From contig NZ_JARXHW010000002.1 of the NCBI RefSeq assembly GCF_031127805.1, positions 62,001 through 126,000 on the forward strand: a stretch of 64,000 nucleotides of DNA, in the 5' to 3' direction. Origin of the DNA: Thalassobacterium maritimum (GTDB lineage Bacteria > Verrucomicrobiota > Verrucomicrobiia > Opitutales > Coraliomargaritaceae). A program made the position numbers and the translations under genes. This document shows positions 17,573 through 27,700 of the stretch, in pieces (within the stretch, counting starts at the first letter, position 1; each line of letters opens with the position of its first letter). The notes beneath the pieces are model-generated. The model had not been told where the DNA came from and did not search any database. It saw nothing but the letters and a program-made list of their open reading frames with translations.

Positions 17573-18553
17573 ATGCAACAAAACGCGATACGACATCACA
17601 GTTTCGGGAAGCCTCTCGAAGTCTTACAATTGGAATCCATCCAGCAGCCTCAGCCACAAGTGGGCGAGGTGCGCGTGCGCCTGGAAAAGGCGACCATCAA
17701 TCCGTCGGATTATGGGATGATCGGTGGCAGCTATGGCAGCCTACGCGAATTACCCGCAGTGGCCGGGCGCGAGGGCGTTGGCGTCGTCGAGGCGCTGGGC
17801 GCGGGTGTGTCGGGCGTCGAAATCGGCACCCGCGTGCGCTTCCCGGGCGAGGATGGCGCATGGCAAGCATCTGCCTGTGTCGCGGCGGAAGATTTGCTAG
17901 TCGTGCCTGCCGAGGTGCCTGTGGACCAGGCCGCGATTTCATTTATCAATCCACCGACTGCTTATTGCTTGCTTAAAAAGATCGTGGATCTCAAAGCGGG
18001 GGATTGGCTGGTGCAAAACGCCGGCAATTCTGCTGTGGGGCTATCAGTCATTCAAATGGCTAAAGCCTTCGGCCTCAAAACCATCAGTCAAGTGCGCCGC
18101 GAAGAGCTCGTCGAGCCGCTCAAAGCTATGGGCGCGGACCATGTCGTGCTTGAAGGCTCGGGCTGGCCCAAGGGCGTGGCCGAGTTGACGGGGGGGGCGC
18201 CTGTGCGACTCGCGCTCAATTCCATCGGAGGCGAGAGCGCCATCGATCAGATTAAGGCGCTCGGTGAAGGTGGCACGCAAGTGACTTTCGGGGGCATGGT
18301 CGGCGACAAGGTGCGCTTTCCTACACGTTTCCTTATTTTCAATGACGTGCGTCTGACTGGCTTTTGGTGGGATCAATTTGGCAAGCGCCACGGTGTGGAT
18401 GCCGTGCGCGAAGTCATGGCCGAGGTCTATGCGATGATGGCTGACGGCCGCTTAAAACTACCGATTGAACAAAGCTATCCTTTCAGTGAATACAAAGCTG
18501 CGATTCAGCATGATAGTCAGCCACGTTTAGGTAAGATTTTGCTTCATCCCTAG
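17573..18553 (+). CDS. MDR-family oxidoreductase, MECR/enoyl-thioester reductase-like
   Basis: The 326-residue protein is a zinc-free medium-chain reductase. It resembles mitochondrial trans-2-enoyl-CoA/ACP reductases: NPSDYGMIGGSYG near residue 42, the NPPTAYCLL substrate-pocket motif, the NADPH-binding QNAGNSAVGLSVIQMAKAFG, LNSIGGESA, TFGGM and LTGFWWDQF. It would reduce a 2-enoyl thioester with NADPH; the exact substrate is inferred. It is probably co-transcribed with the FMN protein. Its last 27 bp overlap the convergent AraC gene. Confidence 0.85.
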   Translation: MQQNAIRHHSFGKPLEVLQLESIQQPQPQVGEVRVRLEKATINPSDYGMIGGSYGSLRELPAVAGREGVGVVEALGAGVSGVEIGTRVRFPGEDGAWQASACVAAEDLLVVPAEVPVDQAAISFINPPTAYCLLKKIVDLKAGDWLVQNAGNSAVGLSVIQMAKAFGLKTISQVRREELVEPLKAMGADHVVLEGSGWPKGVAELTGGAPVRLALNSIGGESAIDQIKALGEGGTQVTFGGMVGDKVRFPTRFLIFNDVRLTGFWWDQFGKRHGVDAVREVMAEVYAMMADGRLKLPIEQSYPFSEYKAAIQHDSQPRLGKILLHP

Positions 18554-19426
18554 TTCGCTTTGTTCTTTTAACCACTGTTGTGGCGAGCTTCCGAAGGCTC
18601 GTTTAAAGGCTCTGGAAAAGTAGTAAACCGAACTATACCCTAATGTGTCTGCTGTTTCGGATACGCTCAAGTGATTGTGTAGCAGCAGGTCGCGCGAACG
18701 GTTGAGTCTGATTTGATTTTCGAACTCTCGCGGTGGGTAGCCTGTTTCGCGTTTGAAGGCGAAGCGAAAACGAGAGTAACTACATCCGAGCTTTTGGGCG
18801 AGTGCTTCTAGGTCGCTGCGTTGGTTTAACTGTTGTAGCATGGCTGCTTTGGCAGCTTGGACAATCGCAGCATCACTACATTGTGGCTGTGTGCGTTCGG
18901 GGGATTCGGCTTTCAAAAAAGCTAAAATGAGTGAGATGTGACTGGCTGCAATTTGATCACGTCCTACGATGTCTTGCTGTGACCAGTGCAATAAGCGATC
19001 GAACAGTTCTACGATCTCTTGCGAATGACGGGGTTTCAACACCGCTTGCTTGGATTGAAAAAATTGATGCATCACACGTGTGGCATCTGCGCCGCGAAAA
19101 CCGACCCATGATTCGCGCCAGCCGGTGTTCGCATCTGGCTGGTAACGGTGCCACTCACCAGGAAAGATTAGTAGGGCGGTGCCTGATGTTACCTTTGTCA
19201 TTGAGACGTTCTCTGATTCAAACACACCGCTTCCTGCTTCGATGAAGACGATCTGAAACTCGTCCAAGCTTCGGCGTCCATTGCTATCGAATAGATAGCT
19301 GAGTGGGTGTTCGGCATCGGGGTATTTTGCCTGTGGAGCGATCTGTTGTCGGCCTGTATCTAAGATGCGCCACCCCCAGCCCGATGCTGCGGGGTCGGAG
19401 GGGAAATAGCGGCTGTAGCTTTGCAT
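18527..19426 (-). CDS. AraC-family transcriptional regulator, probably of rhamnose use
   Basis: The 299-residue protein has an N-terminal cupin-type ligand domain (about 1-165, FQIVFIEAGSGVFES, LLIFPGEWHRYQPD) and a C-terminal double helix-turn-helix: LEALAQKLGCSYSRFRFAFKR and VSETADTLGYSSVYYFSRAF. It is divergent from rhaA, so it likely responds to L-rhamnose or a related sugar and controls rhaA. That assignment rests on position only. Its 3' end overlaps the MECR-like gene by 27 bp tail-to-tail. Confidence 0.88.
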   Translation of the reverse strand: MQSYSRYFPSDPAASGWGWRILDTGRQQIAPQAKYPDAEHPLSYLFDSNGRRSLDEFQIVFIEAGSGVFESENVSMTKVTSGTALLIFPGEWHRYQPDANTGWRESWVGFRGADATRVMHQFFQSKQAVLKPRHSQEIVELFDRLLHWSQQDIVGRDQIAASHISLILAFLKAESPERTQPQCSDAAIVQAAKAAMLQQLNQRSDLEALAQKLGCSYSRFRFAFKRETGYPPREFENQIRLNRSRDLLLHNHLSVSETADTLGYSSVYYFSRAFKRAFGSSPQQWLKEQSELGMKQNLT

Positions 19427-19500
19427 GAGTGAGGAGGATGGTAGATGGAATTCGTATTTTTACGATGTCAAAAAGTGCAAATAATCTATCAGCCCGTGTA

Positions 19501-19529
19501 TTCACAGAATCGAGAGGATCGGCTATGCT
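19501..19529 (+). promoter_or_regulatory. Candidate sigma70-type promoter for rhaA
   Basis: TTCACA (19501-19506) and TATGCT (19524-19529) are separated by 17 bp and lie about 42 bp before the rhaA ATG, in the divergent space with the AraC gene. Confidence 0.45.
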
Positions 19530-19570
19530 AGGCTTTTCTCTCTAAACTATAGCCCATTCTGATTTATCCT

Positions 19571-20812
19571 ATGTACCAAGAAGCCAAAGAAATGTACGCC
19601 TCCATCGGCGTTGATGTTGAACAAGCTCTGACTGCTCTCGCGAGCACTCCGATCTCCTTGCACTGTTGGCAGGGGGACGATGTGGTGGGCTTTGAATCCG
19701 GCGCGGGGGCGCTTGGTAGTGGACTGGCGGTGACTGGTAATTACCCTGGCAAGGCACGTAGCATTGACGAGTTACGCCAAGACTTGGAGCAAGTCTTGAG
19801 TTTATTGCCGGGGAAGCATCGTTTGAACCTACACGCAATCTATGGTGATTTTGGTGGGAAGTCGGTGGATCGCGACGCGATTGAGCTGGCGCATTTTCAA
19901 ACTTGGATCGATTGGGCTCAGGCGCAGGGCATCGGGATGGACTTCAATCCATCTAATTTTTCTCACGCTAAGGCGGACGATGGTTTCACTCTGAGCCACC
20001 CGGATGCAGGCATTCGTGATTTTTGGATCGAGCACTGTAAGCGTAGCCGTGCCATCGCTGCGGAGATTGGCAAGCAACTTGGGAGCGCTGCAGTCACAAA
20101 TGTGTGGGTTCCGGACGGTATGAAAGATTTGCCGGCTGATCGCCAAGGCTTTCGCCAACGTCTATCCGATAGTCTCGATGCGGTTTTCGCGGACAAACTG
20201 GATGCTGCCCACAACATCGATGCTGTGGAGTGCAAGCTCTTCGGCATTGGCTCTGAGAGTTTTGTCGTGGGCTCGCACGAATTTTACATGGGCTATGCGC
20301 AAAAGCAGCAAACTGCGCTCTGCTTGGATGCCGGCCACTTTCATCCCACCGAAAGTATCGCGGATAAGATCTCATCCGTATTGATGTATGTGCCCGAGCT
20401 CTTGTTACATGTCTCGCGCGGTGTGCGTTGGGACAGTGATCATGTGGTGCTCTTTGATGATGCCACGCAGCAAATTATGCAGGAGCTCGTTCGCTGCGAT
20501 GCGCTGCCACGCACCCATATCGGCCTTGATTTCTTCGATGCCTCGATCAATCGCATCGCAGCTTGGGCGATCGGTACACGCGCGGCGCAAAAGTCGCTAT
20601 TACTCGCCTTACTCGAGCCGCGCGCTGCATTACTCGAAGCCGAACTTTCCGGTGATTACACCACGCGTTTGGCCCTGTTGGAACAAGCCAAGGCCTTACC
20701 ATGGTCCGCGGTGTGGGCTGAGTTTTGCCAGCGTAATGATGTGCCAGATGAGCTGGGATTGCTGGCTAAGGTGAAAGATTATGAGAAAACGGTGTTGTCC
20801 GCTAGAAACTAG
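19571..20812 (+). CDS. rhaA: L-rhamnose isomerase
   Basis: RhaA converts L-rhamnose to L-rhamnulose in the cytoplasm. The 413-residue protein is close to the usual length (about 419 in E. coli) and is full-length: ISLHCWQGDDVVGFE at the N terminus, LNLHAIYGDF, GMDFNPSNFSH, NVWVPDGMKD, CLDAGHFHPTES with metal-ligand Asp/His residues, and the GLDFFDASINRIAAWAIGTRA segment. No rhaB or rhaD is nearby. Marine Verrucomicrobiota commonly degrade rhamnose- and fucose-rich algal polysaccharides, which fits, but no other sugar gene is in view. Confidence 0.95.
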   Translation: MYQEAKEMYASIGVDVEQALTALASTPISLHCWQGDDVVGFESGAGALGSGLAVTGNYPGKARSIDELRQDLEQVLSLLPGKHRLNLHAIYGDFGGKSVDRDAIELAHFQTWIDWAQAQGIGMDFNPSNFSHAKADDGFTLSHPDAGIRDFWIEHCKRSRAIAAEIGKQLGSAAVTNVWVPDGMKDLPADRQGFRQRLSDSLDAVFADKLDAAHNIDAVECKLFGIGSESFVVGSHEFYMGYAQKQQTALCLDAGHFHPTESIADKISSVLMYVPELLLHVSRGVRWDSDHVVLFDDATQQIMQELVRCDALPRTHIGLDFFDASINRIAAWAIGTRAAQKSLLLALLEPRAALLEAELSGDYTTRLALLEQAKALPWSAVWAEFCQRNDVPDELGLLAKVKDYEKTVLSARN

Positions 20813-20831
20813 GCGTGGCCGAAAGCGTCCT

Positions 20832-21464
20832 TCAGGGTAATTGTATTCGGTGTTTGAGCACCAGTTTGATGAGTTCCGAAGTGCTTTCGATATTGAGCTT
20901 TTTCATGATCCGGTAGCGATGGTTTTCGACGGTTCGTGGGCTGAGCTTGAGTGTGTCTGATATGCTTTGGCTGGTGAGTCCTTCGCCGACCCAATAGAGT
21001 ATTTCCTGTTCGCGGGGGCTGAGGATCTTATGCAGTGCGTTGGGATCGGATGCGATCTTGTAGCGATTTTCACGCACTAGTTTGGTGTAGTAGAGTCCAC
21101 CTTCGGCTACGGTGAGCATCGCTTCTTGCAGTGTTTCGATCGGCTGTTCTTTTTCTACGTAGCCTTGAAAGCCGATGTCGTGTATTTGAGTCGTGGTTTG
21201 CTCATCCATCTGGGAAGTGATGGCCAGTAGGCGGGCTTGTGGATCATGCTTAAGGATTTGCTTGGCGAGCTCCAGTCCGTTGAGTTTCGGTATGACGATG
21301 TCCAGCAGCACCAGGTCCGGTTGTAGTTCGAGGTAGCAGGCAAGCCCCATCTCTCCGTCGGTGGCTTGACCCACGAGCGCGAAGTCTTCGCTTTGCTCGA
21401 TGTGGTTGGCGAGCAGGTTGAGAAACAGCCGGTGGTCTTCGATGAGTAGGGTGCGATAGGCCAT
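20832..21464 (-). CDS. NarL/FixJ-type (LuxR HTH) response regulator
   Basis: The 210-residue protein has a REC domain (MAYRTLLIEDHRLF, phospho-acceptor Asp55 in DLVLLDIVIPKLNG) and a LuxR-type HTH at about 145-205 (LSPREQEILYWVGEGL, then SISDTLKLSPRTVENHRYRI). The ATG at 21464 starts the REC domain; the longer frame to 21689 runs through the neighbouring gene. It is the last of three genes after a histidine kinase and a degenerate LytM-like protein, so it is the likely output of that kinase. The nearby adhesin gene is a plausible target. Confidence 0.9.
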   Translation of the reverse strand: MAYRTLLIEDHRLFLNLLANHIEQSEDFALVGQATDGEMGLACYLELQPDLVLLDIVIPKLNGLELAKQILKHDPQARLLAITSQMDEQTTTQIHDIGFQGYVEKEQPIETLQEAMLTVAEGGLYYTKLVRENRYKIASDPNALHKILSPREQEILYWVGEGLTSQSISDTLKLSPRTVENHRYRIMKKLNIESTSELIKLVLKHRIQLP

Positions 21465-21474
21465 GATGAAGCGC

Positions 21475-22548
21475 TTAGTCTTGGGTATATTGGATCGGGC
21501 GGTAGTGTTCGTTACGAGTCGGAAAGAAGGGGGCGTCTGCTTCTGGTGCTTCGACTTTTTCCACGCCTTCCAGTAGGATGGGCAGGCTGCTAACTTGGGC
21601 GCTGAAAATGTCGGGTGATGTTGTGGCGACGAGCAGTAGCACCGGTTCGCTGAACATGCCCGACTTTCCAATCGCCGCCAGAGGCTCACCTGCTTGTATC
21701 CGCTCTCCCGTTTCAGGGCGGATGCTATTTTGCTGTAGATTGGCGAAGATCAAATAATGTTGTTGGTCGATTTGCAGTAGCAGGTAGTTGCCAGGGCCTG
21801 TGTCTGGATGAATCTGTCCCATGGGGAGGTCGGGAATGCTCTCATTGGCTGTGATGACGGTGCCTGTTGCCGGAGCGAGGATGGTGGCGCCAAAGGCTTC
21901 AGGGTAGGGACGATTGCGCTCGGAATCATTGAGAAAAGTCCTCGTCGCCGGGCGCATATGCACGCCGAATGCGCGCGGGGCTCGGCTGCTGGATTGCAGC
22001 ATGTTGTTGAGTAGTGAGTAGCCACCATTCATCACGCAGAATTCCTCTGCAAATGGAGCTTTCAGCAGCAACGATTCTTCCAGGCGGGGCTCCCGTTGGG
22101 TTAGCAGGAGCTGGTAGCTGAGTAGTGCGGAAATCGCTAGTATAAATAGATTGGAAAGGCGGTCGATACGTGGGCGCAGGGGCAGCAGGATCATTGCAAA
22201 GACTGCGGCGAATATCCAATTTGTCTGTATCCACTGGTAGTATTCAGTTTCAGTGTTTTCCAGTTTGATGGCCACTATTTGTAGAGCGAATGCGGTCAGT
22301 GCTAAGCAGATCCATTTATTGAAAATGCTTAGCCAATACTTTATTTGTTTCTTTTGGAAGGGAGTTTTTAGGTGCTCCCAATACAGCTGTCCACGTGCTA
22401 AAAAGATGCATTGTATGACGAGCATGGTGGGTGTGCCGTAGCGTAGGCATAGTTCCATTAGCTTGGGCAAGGTGGCATCTTCACAGTGTCTCCATAGAAT
22501 GGAGGCCAAGAGAATGTAGATGAAAGCTTTGATCAGAGATTTGTTCAT
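21475..22548 (-). CDS. Membrane protein with degenerate LytM (M23-like) domain
   Basis: The 357-residue protein has several TM helices in about residues 1-160, then a C-terminal domain with the LytM/M23 beta-fold rhythm (FGATILAPATGTVITA, GNYLLLQI, YLIFANLQQNSIRP, GERIQAGEPLAAIGKSG). The metal-binding residues are missing: the usual HxH reads PVLLLV and the first His/Asp pair is absent. It should be non-enzymatic, as in EnvC-like regulators. Its ATG overlaps the kinase stop (ATGA), and the response regulator starts 10 bp later. It may be a sensory or cell-wall-reading partner of the kinase. Confidence 0.72.
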   Translation of the reverse strand: MNKSLIKAFIYILLASILWRHCEDATLPKLMELCLRYGTPTMLVIQCIFLARGQLYWEHLKTPFQKKQIKYWLSIFNKWICLALTAFALQIVAIKLENTETEYYQWIQTNWIFAAVFAMILLPLRPRIDRLSNLFILAISALLSYQLLLTQREPRLEESLLLKAPFAEEFCVMNGGYSLLNNMLQSSSRAPRAFGVHMRPATRTFLNDSERNRPYPEAFGATILAPATGTVITANESIPDLPMGQIHPDTGPGNYLLLQIDQQHYLIFANLQQNSIRPETGERIQAGEPLAAIGKSGMFSEPVLLLVATTSPDIFSAQVSSLPILLEGVEKVEAPEADAPFFPTRNEHYRPIQYTQD

Positions 22549-24608
22549 TGGGATGCCTGATTCCAAGTTCTGAGGTAAAAGTAGCAATGCGTGCCCTGTT
22601 GGACTTGGCTGGTGATGTGTAAGTTGGACTTGTGCGCTTTGAGAATGTCGTAGCAGATCTGTAGGCCAATGCCGGTTCCGGGCTCACCGTTGACACCTTT
22701 GGTGCTTTCGAGTGCCCGTTGTTTACGCAGACGTTGCAGGCGTTCGGGCGTGATGCCGACTCCCCAGTCTTTGACAGATAGTTTTATCCGCTCGGAATCC
22801 ACCTCGGCACTGATCCGGACACGACTCTCGGGGTGGCTATATTTTAGGGCGTTGATGGTTAGATTGCGTAGCACAGATGCGATACTTTCGAAGTCAAAAC
22901 GCGCAAAGGTCTGTGGGGGAATCTCCCAGTCCAAATGAATTGCCTTGGTTTTGGCTAGCATGGTGAGTGCGGGAGTGATGGCGTCCTGTAAGTCGCTCAG
23001 CAGGTAGGGTTGGAGCCCGACTGAATGTTTGCCAGTTTGTAATTGTCCCCATAGCAGCAGGCTTTTAGTGAGCTCAGATAGGTGGGCTGCGCTTCCTTCG
23101 ATATCTTTTGTATATTCTTTGATGAGTGCCGGCTCGAGACTTTGCGGTGAATCTGCGAGCATACGTGCAAGGCTGCTGACGCCGTCGATGGGGGCTTTAA
23201 TGTCGTGAGCGATAATGCGCAATAGCTCGCTCTTTTGCTGGTCGGAGGCCGCTAACTCGCTGGTGCGGGCGGCGACGTCGTGTTCCAGTTGGTTGTTATA
23301 CTGTTCCTGTAGCTCTGCCCGTTTCTCTGCTTCAGATAAGGCATTGGCTTGTGCGGCCTCTCTTTGGTCATTGACCATGCGTATGCGCTCACTCAATCCC
23401 ACGGCCAAGACGCCCATTTCGATGCCAGATGCGTAGAGCCACTGAAGCAGCAGCTCGGATGTGGGGATGCCACCGGTCATTAAAATACTGGTATACTGCC
23501 AGGATACGATGAGTAATAAGAATGTGGCTGGTATGAAAAAGTAAGTTTGTGGTACCTTTTTGAATACACCGTATAGGGCAAGTGAGAGGGCGATTAAGTG
23601 ACTGCAAGCCCAGATGCTGACGATGATGCTAATGATGGAGCGCCCAAATAGTGTGGCTGGACCGAACATGAAGATCGGCGAGGCCAGAACCAGTGCATTG
23701 GCGAGATAAAGCACCGGGCGATAGGCGCGCGGGCAGTAGTGCCTAGTCTGTAGAAATTCCAGTGCGAAACGTAGGAAGAGCCCGGCGGTGAGGACCAATA
23801 GGCCGCTGTAGAGAAAGAAATTGACCCCCGCGGGCAGCCAGGCTAGCTGGCCCATTTCGATTCGACTCAGCAGTGTGGTATGTAGATTGAAGTGGACAAT
23901 GTGCAGTGCACAGGCGGCTAATAAGAAAAGAATATAGTAGAGTGTGTCTTGATCCCGCAGGGCTAAGTAGATGCACCCGTTCATTAAAATAAGCCCGGTC
24001 AGGAGGCCCATGTAGAGGAAGACCACGTTTTGCTCTGTGTGCGCACGTTCTACATAAACTGCGGGGCTCTCCCACATGGTGATGGCCGGGAGTAGCCAAT
24101 GGTAGTCCCTCAGGTAGAGGAAGTATGTTTTACTTTCATGCGCGGCGAACTCGATCTGAAAGGCATGCGTCGCGAAGGGGAGTCCTTTTTGAGCGGAAGG
24201 AATGTTCTCGCCGTTCTGATACATCGTATAGCTGCCGTCCGGATGGATCTCGTAAAGTTGCGCGATGTCTACCCAACGGTAATCGATTTCCAGAACACGT
24301 TCGAGTGGGCGGTCTTCATAGTTGCTCAGTGGTAATTGTATCCAGCAACTCACGAAAATATCGGAGGAGGTCCGCGAGGTGTTCGGATTGTAGGCGGTGA
24401 AGCGATCTGGCTGTTGAGCGATTTCTAAAATTTCCTCAATATTGCCTAATGTTTGATCTTTTAGGATAGAGATTTGTGCCCCTTCCGTTACCGGCAGTGC
24501 TACGGTTCTTTCTTCCGGATATCGAAAAGCCCGTAAGCCGACGATTAAGGTCAGTATAAAAAATAGGAGGAATAGTGTATAGCGGTGGCTTTTTTTCACA
24601 GTAAACAC
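22545..24608 (-). CDS. 7TMR-DISM sensor histidine kinase
   Basis: The 687-residue protein has one N-terminal TM helix, a periplasmic 7TMR-DISMED2-type jellyroll (about 50-185) that typically binds carbohydrate-like ligands, seven TM helices (about 195-420), a coiled coil, then HisKA with LLRIIAHDIKAPIDG (phospho-His in AHD) and a HATPase with N box NLTINALKYS, G1 DWGVGI and G2 GTGIGLQI. It is a complete membrane kinase, first in an operon with the degenerate LytM protein (4-nt overlap) and a response regulator. It is divergent from the adhesin gene. Confidence 0.92.
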   Translation of the reverse strand: MFTVKKSHRYTLFLLFFILTLIVGLRAFRYPEERTVALPVTEGAQISILKDQTLGNIEEILEIAQQPDRFTAYNPNTSRTSSDIFVSCWIQLPLSNYEDRPLERVLEIDYRWVDIAQLYEIHPDGSYTMYQNGENIPSAQKGLPFATHAFQIEFAAHESKTYFLYLRDYHWLLPAITMWESPAVYVERAHTEQNVVFLYMGLLTGLILMNGCIYLALRDQDTLYYILFLLAACALHIVHFNLHTTLLSRIEMGQLAWLPAGVNFFLYSGLLVLTAGLFLRFALEFLQTRHYCPRAYRPVLYLANALVLASPIFMFGPATLFGRSIISIIVSIWACSHLIALSLALYGVFKKVPQTYFFIPATFLLLIVSWQYTSILMTGGIPTSELLLQWLYASGIEMGVLAVGLSERIRMVNDQREAAQANALSEAEKRAELQEQYNNQLEHDVAARTSELAASDQQKSELLRIIAHDIKAPIDGVSSLARMLADSPQSLEPALIKEYTKDIEGSAAHLSELTKSLLLWGQLQTGKHSVGLQPYLLSDLQDAITPALTMLAKTKAIHLDWEIPPQTFARFDFESIASVLRNLTINALKYSHPESRVRISAEVDSERIKLSVKDWGVGITPERLQRLRKQRALESTKGVNGEPGTGIGLQICYDILKAHKSNLHITSQVQQGTHCYFYLRTWNQASQ

Positions 24609-24685
24609 GGATGAGCGGCATGGTCAGCTTCACGCTGCTTCCAATAGTAGTGTGCGGAAATGACTCAAAAAGCAACAGTGCGCTC

Positions 24686-24705
24686 TTTGAGTAATTTTAC
24701 TCAAA
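24686..24705. promoter_or_regulatory. Perfect 20-bp palindrome between kinase operon and exoprotein gene
   Basis: TTTGAGTAA-TT-TTACTCAAA is a perfect 9-2-9 inverted repeat, 78 bp upstream of the kinase start and 60 bp upstream of the exoprotein start. A LuxR/NarL-type response regulator binding here could control both directions. There is no adjacent T-tract suggesting a terminator. Confidence 0.55.
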
Positions 24706-24764
24706 CGTACGATTTGCCCCGCATAACTAGTCGAAGCTAGTGTGATAGTATCTACCTACCAGCT

Positions 24765-27700
24765 ATGAGAGATCTCCAATCGTCCCTTCCCTTTAGTCAA
24801 TTACTACTCCTTGCGTTTTTCACTGCCGTTTTGGCTGTACCGCCCAGCTCCCTGCAGGCGGCGCTGCCGAGTGGCCTGGAAGTGAGTCATGGTGACATTC
24901 GCTTGTCCGGGGATGGGGCGCTTTTAAATATTCATCAGCTCACGCCACAGGCGATCGCCAATTGGCAGAGCTTTTCGATCGATGCGAATAGTGTGGTGAA
25001 TATTCAGCAATTGGACGAAAGTTCGGTCCTGTTAAATCGAGTGATGGGGGCCGATCCTTCCAGTTTGATGGGGCAGTTAAGTGCCAATGGACGTGTGTAT
25101 TTGATCAATCCCAATGGTATCGTGGTCGGGCCAGACGCATCGATCAATACTGCCGATTTTATTGCCTCGGCATTGGATCTTTCGGATAGCGATTTTCTGA
25201 ATGGAGGCGACTTGTCTTTTGTGGGCGAATCCGCTGCCAGTGTGGTGAATTTGGGGCAGATCACCGCAGCCAATGGAGATGTCATACTCATTGCCCACCA
25301 AGTGTCTAATGCAGGTGAGCTACATGCACCGAAGGGGATGGTCGGACTGGCTGCAGGGCAAGAGGTCTTACTGATGGCTGAGGGCGATCCGCGTATAATG
25401 GTGAAAACTTCGCTTGCAGGACACAGTTCCGAGCTTGGCGTGGATAACAGCGGTGTGATCCAAGCTGCGGAGGCAGAGCTCGTGGCTGCGGGTGGAAATC
25501 TGTATGAGTTAGCGATCAATCAGACAGGCTACATTCAGGCGACTGGGGCCGAAGTGCGCAATGGGCGCGTGTTGCTTACCGCTGAGGATGGCGTGATCGC
25601 ACATAGCGGGCAAATTCTCGCCAATAACGTCGACGGTAGTGGCGGCGAAGTCCTGATTGGGGGGGATTATCGCGGGCAGAATACAGCCATCGCCAATGCG
25701 GCGCGGACCGTAGTGACTGAGGAGGCCGTGATCGATGTGAGTGCCAGCAGTGAGCATGCAGATGCGGGGCGTGTGATCGTGTGGGCAGACGAAGCGACTC
25801 GCTTCTGGGGGAATATTTATGGTCAAGGAGGGGCGCAAGCGGGTGCGGGTGCCTTTGTGGAAGTGTCGGGTAAGCAGTATTTGGACTTTGCTGGTTTGGT
25901 GGATTTGTCCGCTGCAAATGGGGCAGCGGGCAGCTTGTTGCTCGACCCGGCTTCGTTGACTATTCAGCTGGCGGGCGGCGATAGTGCATCTTCATTGGGA
26001 GGCGACCCCTATGTATTTGGAGATGAGTTGGATTTGGGGTCGATCTTACAGGTGTCGACGCTGGAGTCGCAACTGGCTCTCAGTGATGTGACCTTGCTGG
26101 CCAGTTTGGCTGATGATGGAGCGAGTTCGTCAATCGTGGTCAATGATGCCGTTAGCTGGACCTCGGGGAATCATCTGACATTTGAATCGGCCAATGATAT
26201 TTGGATCAATGCCGATTTAAATGCTGGCAGTGGTCATGTAGTTTTCGGCTTAGGTTTTGCCTATGATGGCGAGGTGCTCGGCGGGCCTACACTGACGGGT
26301 GATTTGATTGTCGATGGCGCGGCGTCGATTGTTGCGGATACGATCACCATCCGCAATAGCACTGTGGATTCCCATGTAGGGAATTCGAATTTTGGGCCAA
26401 TGGGGGCGATTGACATCAATGGGGCGCTCACGGTGAATACTTTGGATTTTCAGTATACCAATCGTCTACCAGGTCGAAACGGAGCTGAAGGCGGTATTCG
26501 CGGAGGAATCTCAATTGATCATGCAGCCAATCAAATTGGAACGATCACTACCAGTGAGTCGGACGGGATGATTTATGATGATGTGGTGATTGTCGACAGT
26601 GCGGGCGGTCTCGTGCTGGATGGGTTTTTTAATGTGACGGGCGGGGATGTGAGGATTTCCACCGTGGGAGATTTAACCTTAAGCGCCGGCACTCAGCTCG
26701 CGGTCAATTCAGGTTATCCGGAACTGGATGGAGACGGGATGATTGGGGGGGATCTCTTTCTCGCGGCGCAAGCAGGTGCCTTTATTAATCAGAGTGATGC
26801 GAATGCTCTAATGCCAGATGGCATGGGCCGTTTTCTGGTTTATTCAGATAATCCCAGCGACACGGTAAAAGGTGGCCTGCTGGGGGCACCCGTTTATAAT
26901 AAGACTTTCTCGGCCAACGCGCCGGACTCAATTACCCAGACCGGCAATCGTTTCCTATACAGTCTCGCTCCGACCTTAACCTTGACTGCGAATAACCTCT
27001 CCAAAACAGTCGGAGAGGCGAACCCCATTCTTAGTTTCAATGTGTCCGGATTGGTCGCTGGTGATACGGCTGCTGATGTCTTCAGCGGGGCACCAGCTTT
27101 GAGCACGAGTGCAGATATTACCAGTGCGATTGGCGAATACTCCATCGATCTCGCGACGGGCACTGTGGTTTTGTCGGATTATGATTATGGCCTGAACTTG
27201 GTAGACGGCATTTTATCGGTAGAAGCCGCAGCCTTAGTTGAGCTCTTGATCACAGCAGATGATATGTTTCGTTATTACGGTGATCACAATCCCGACTTCA
27301 CTGCTAGCTTTGATGGCCTCGTCGACGGCGACGATGCCAGCGTAGTGAATGGATTACAGTTTAGCACAAGCGCGGACTTAACTTCCCCCGTTGGTAACTA
27401 TACCATCACTCCCTTCGGCGCCACGGCAGAGGCTTACAATATTAGCTATGCCAATGGCACATTGACAGTGAACCCACGCCTTTTAACGATCACTGCATTA
27501 GACTTGGAGAAAACCTACGGGGATGCCTTACCCGCATTTGCTAGTTCGGTCAGCGGTTTGGCATCTTTTGATGATGAATCCGACCTTGGAAGTATCAGCT
27601 ATAGCAGCACTGCCAGTTTGACCACCGCAGATGTGGGCGCCTATGCGATCACCCCTTCCGGTGGTAGCAACTCCAATTACAGTATTAGTTATGTGGCGGG

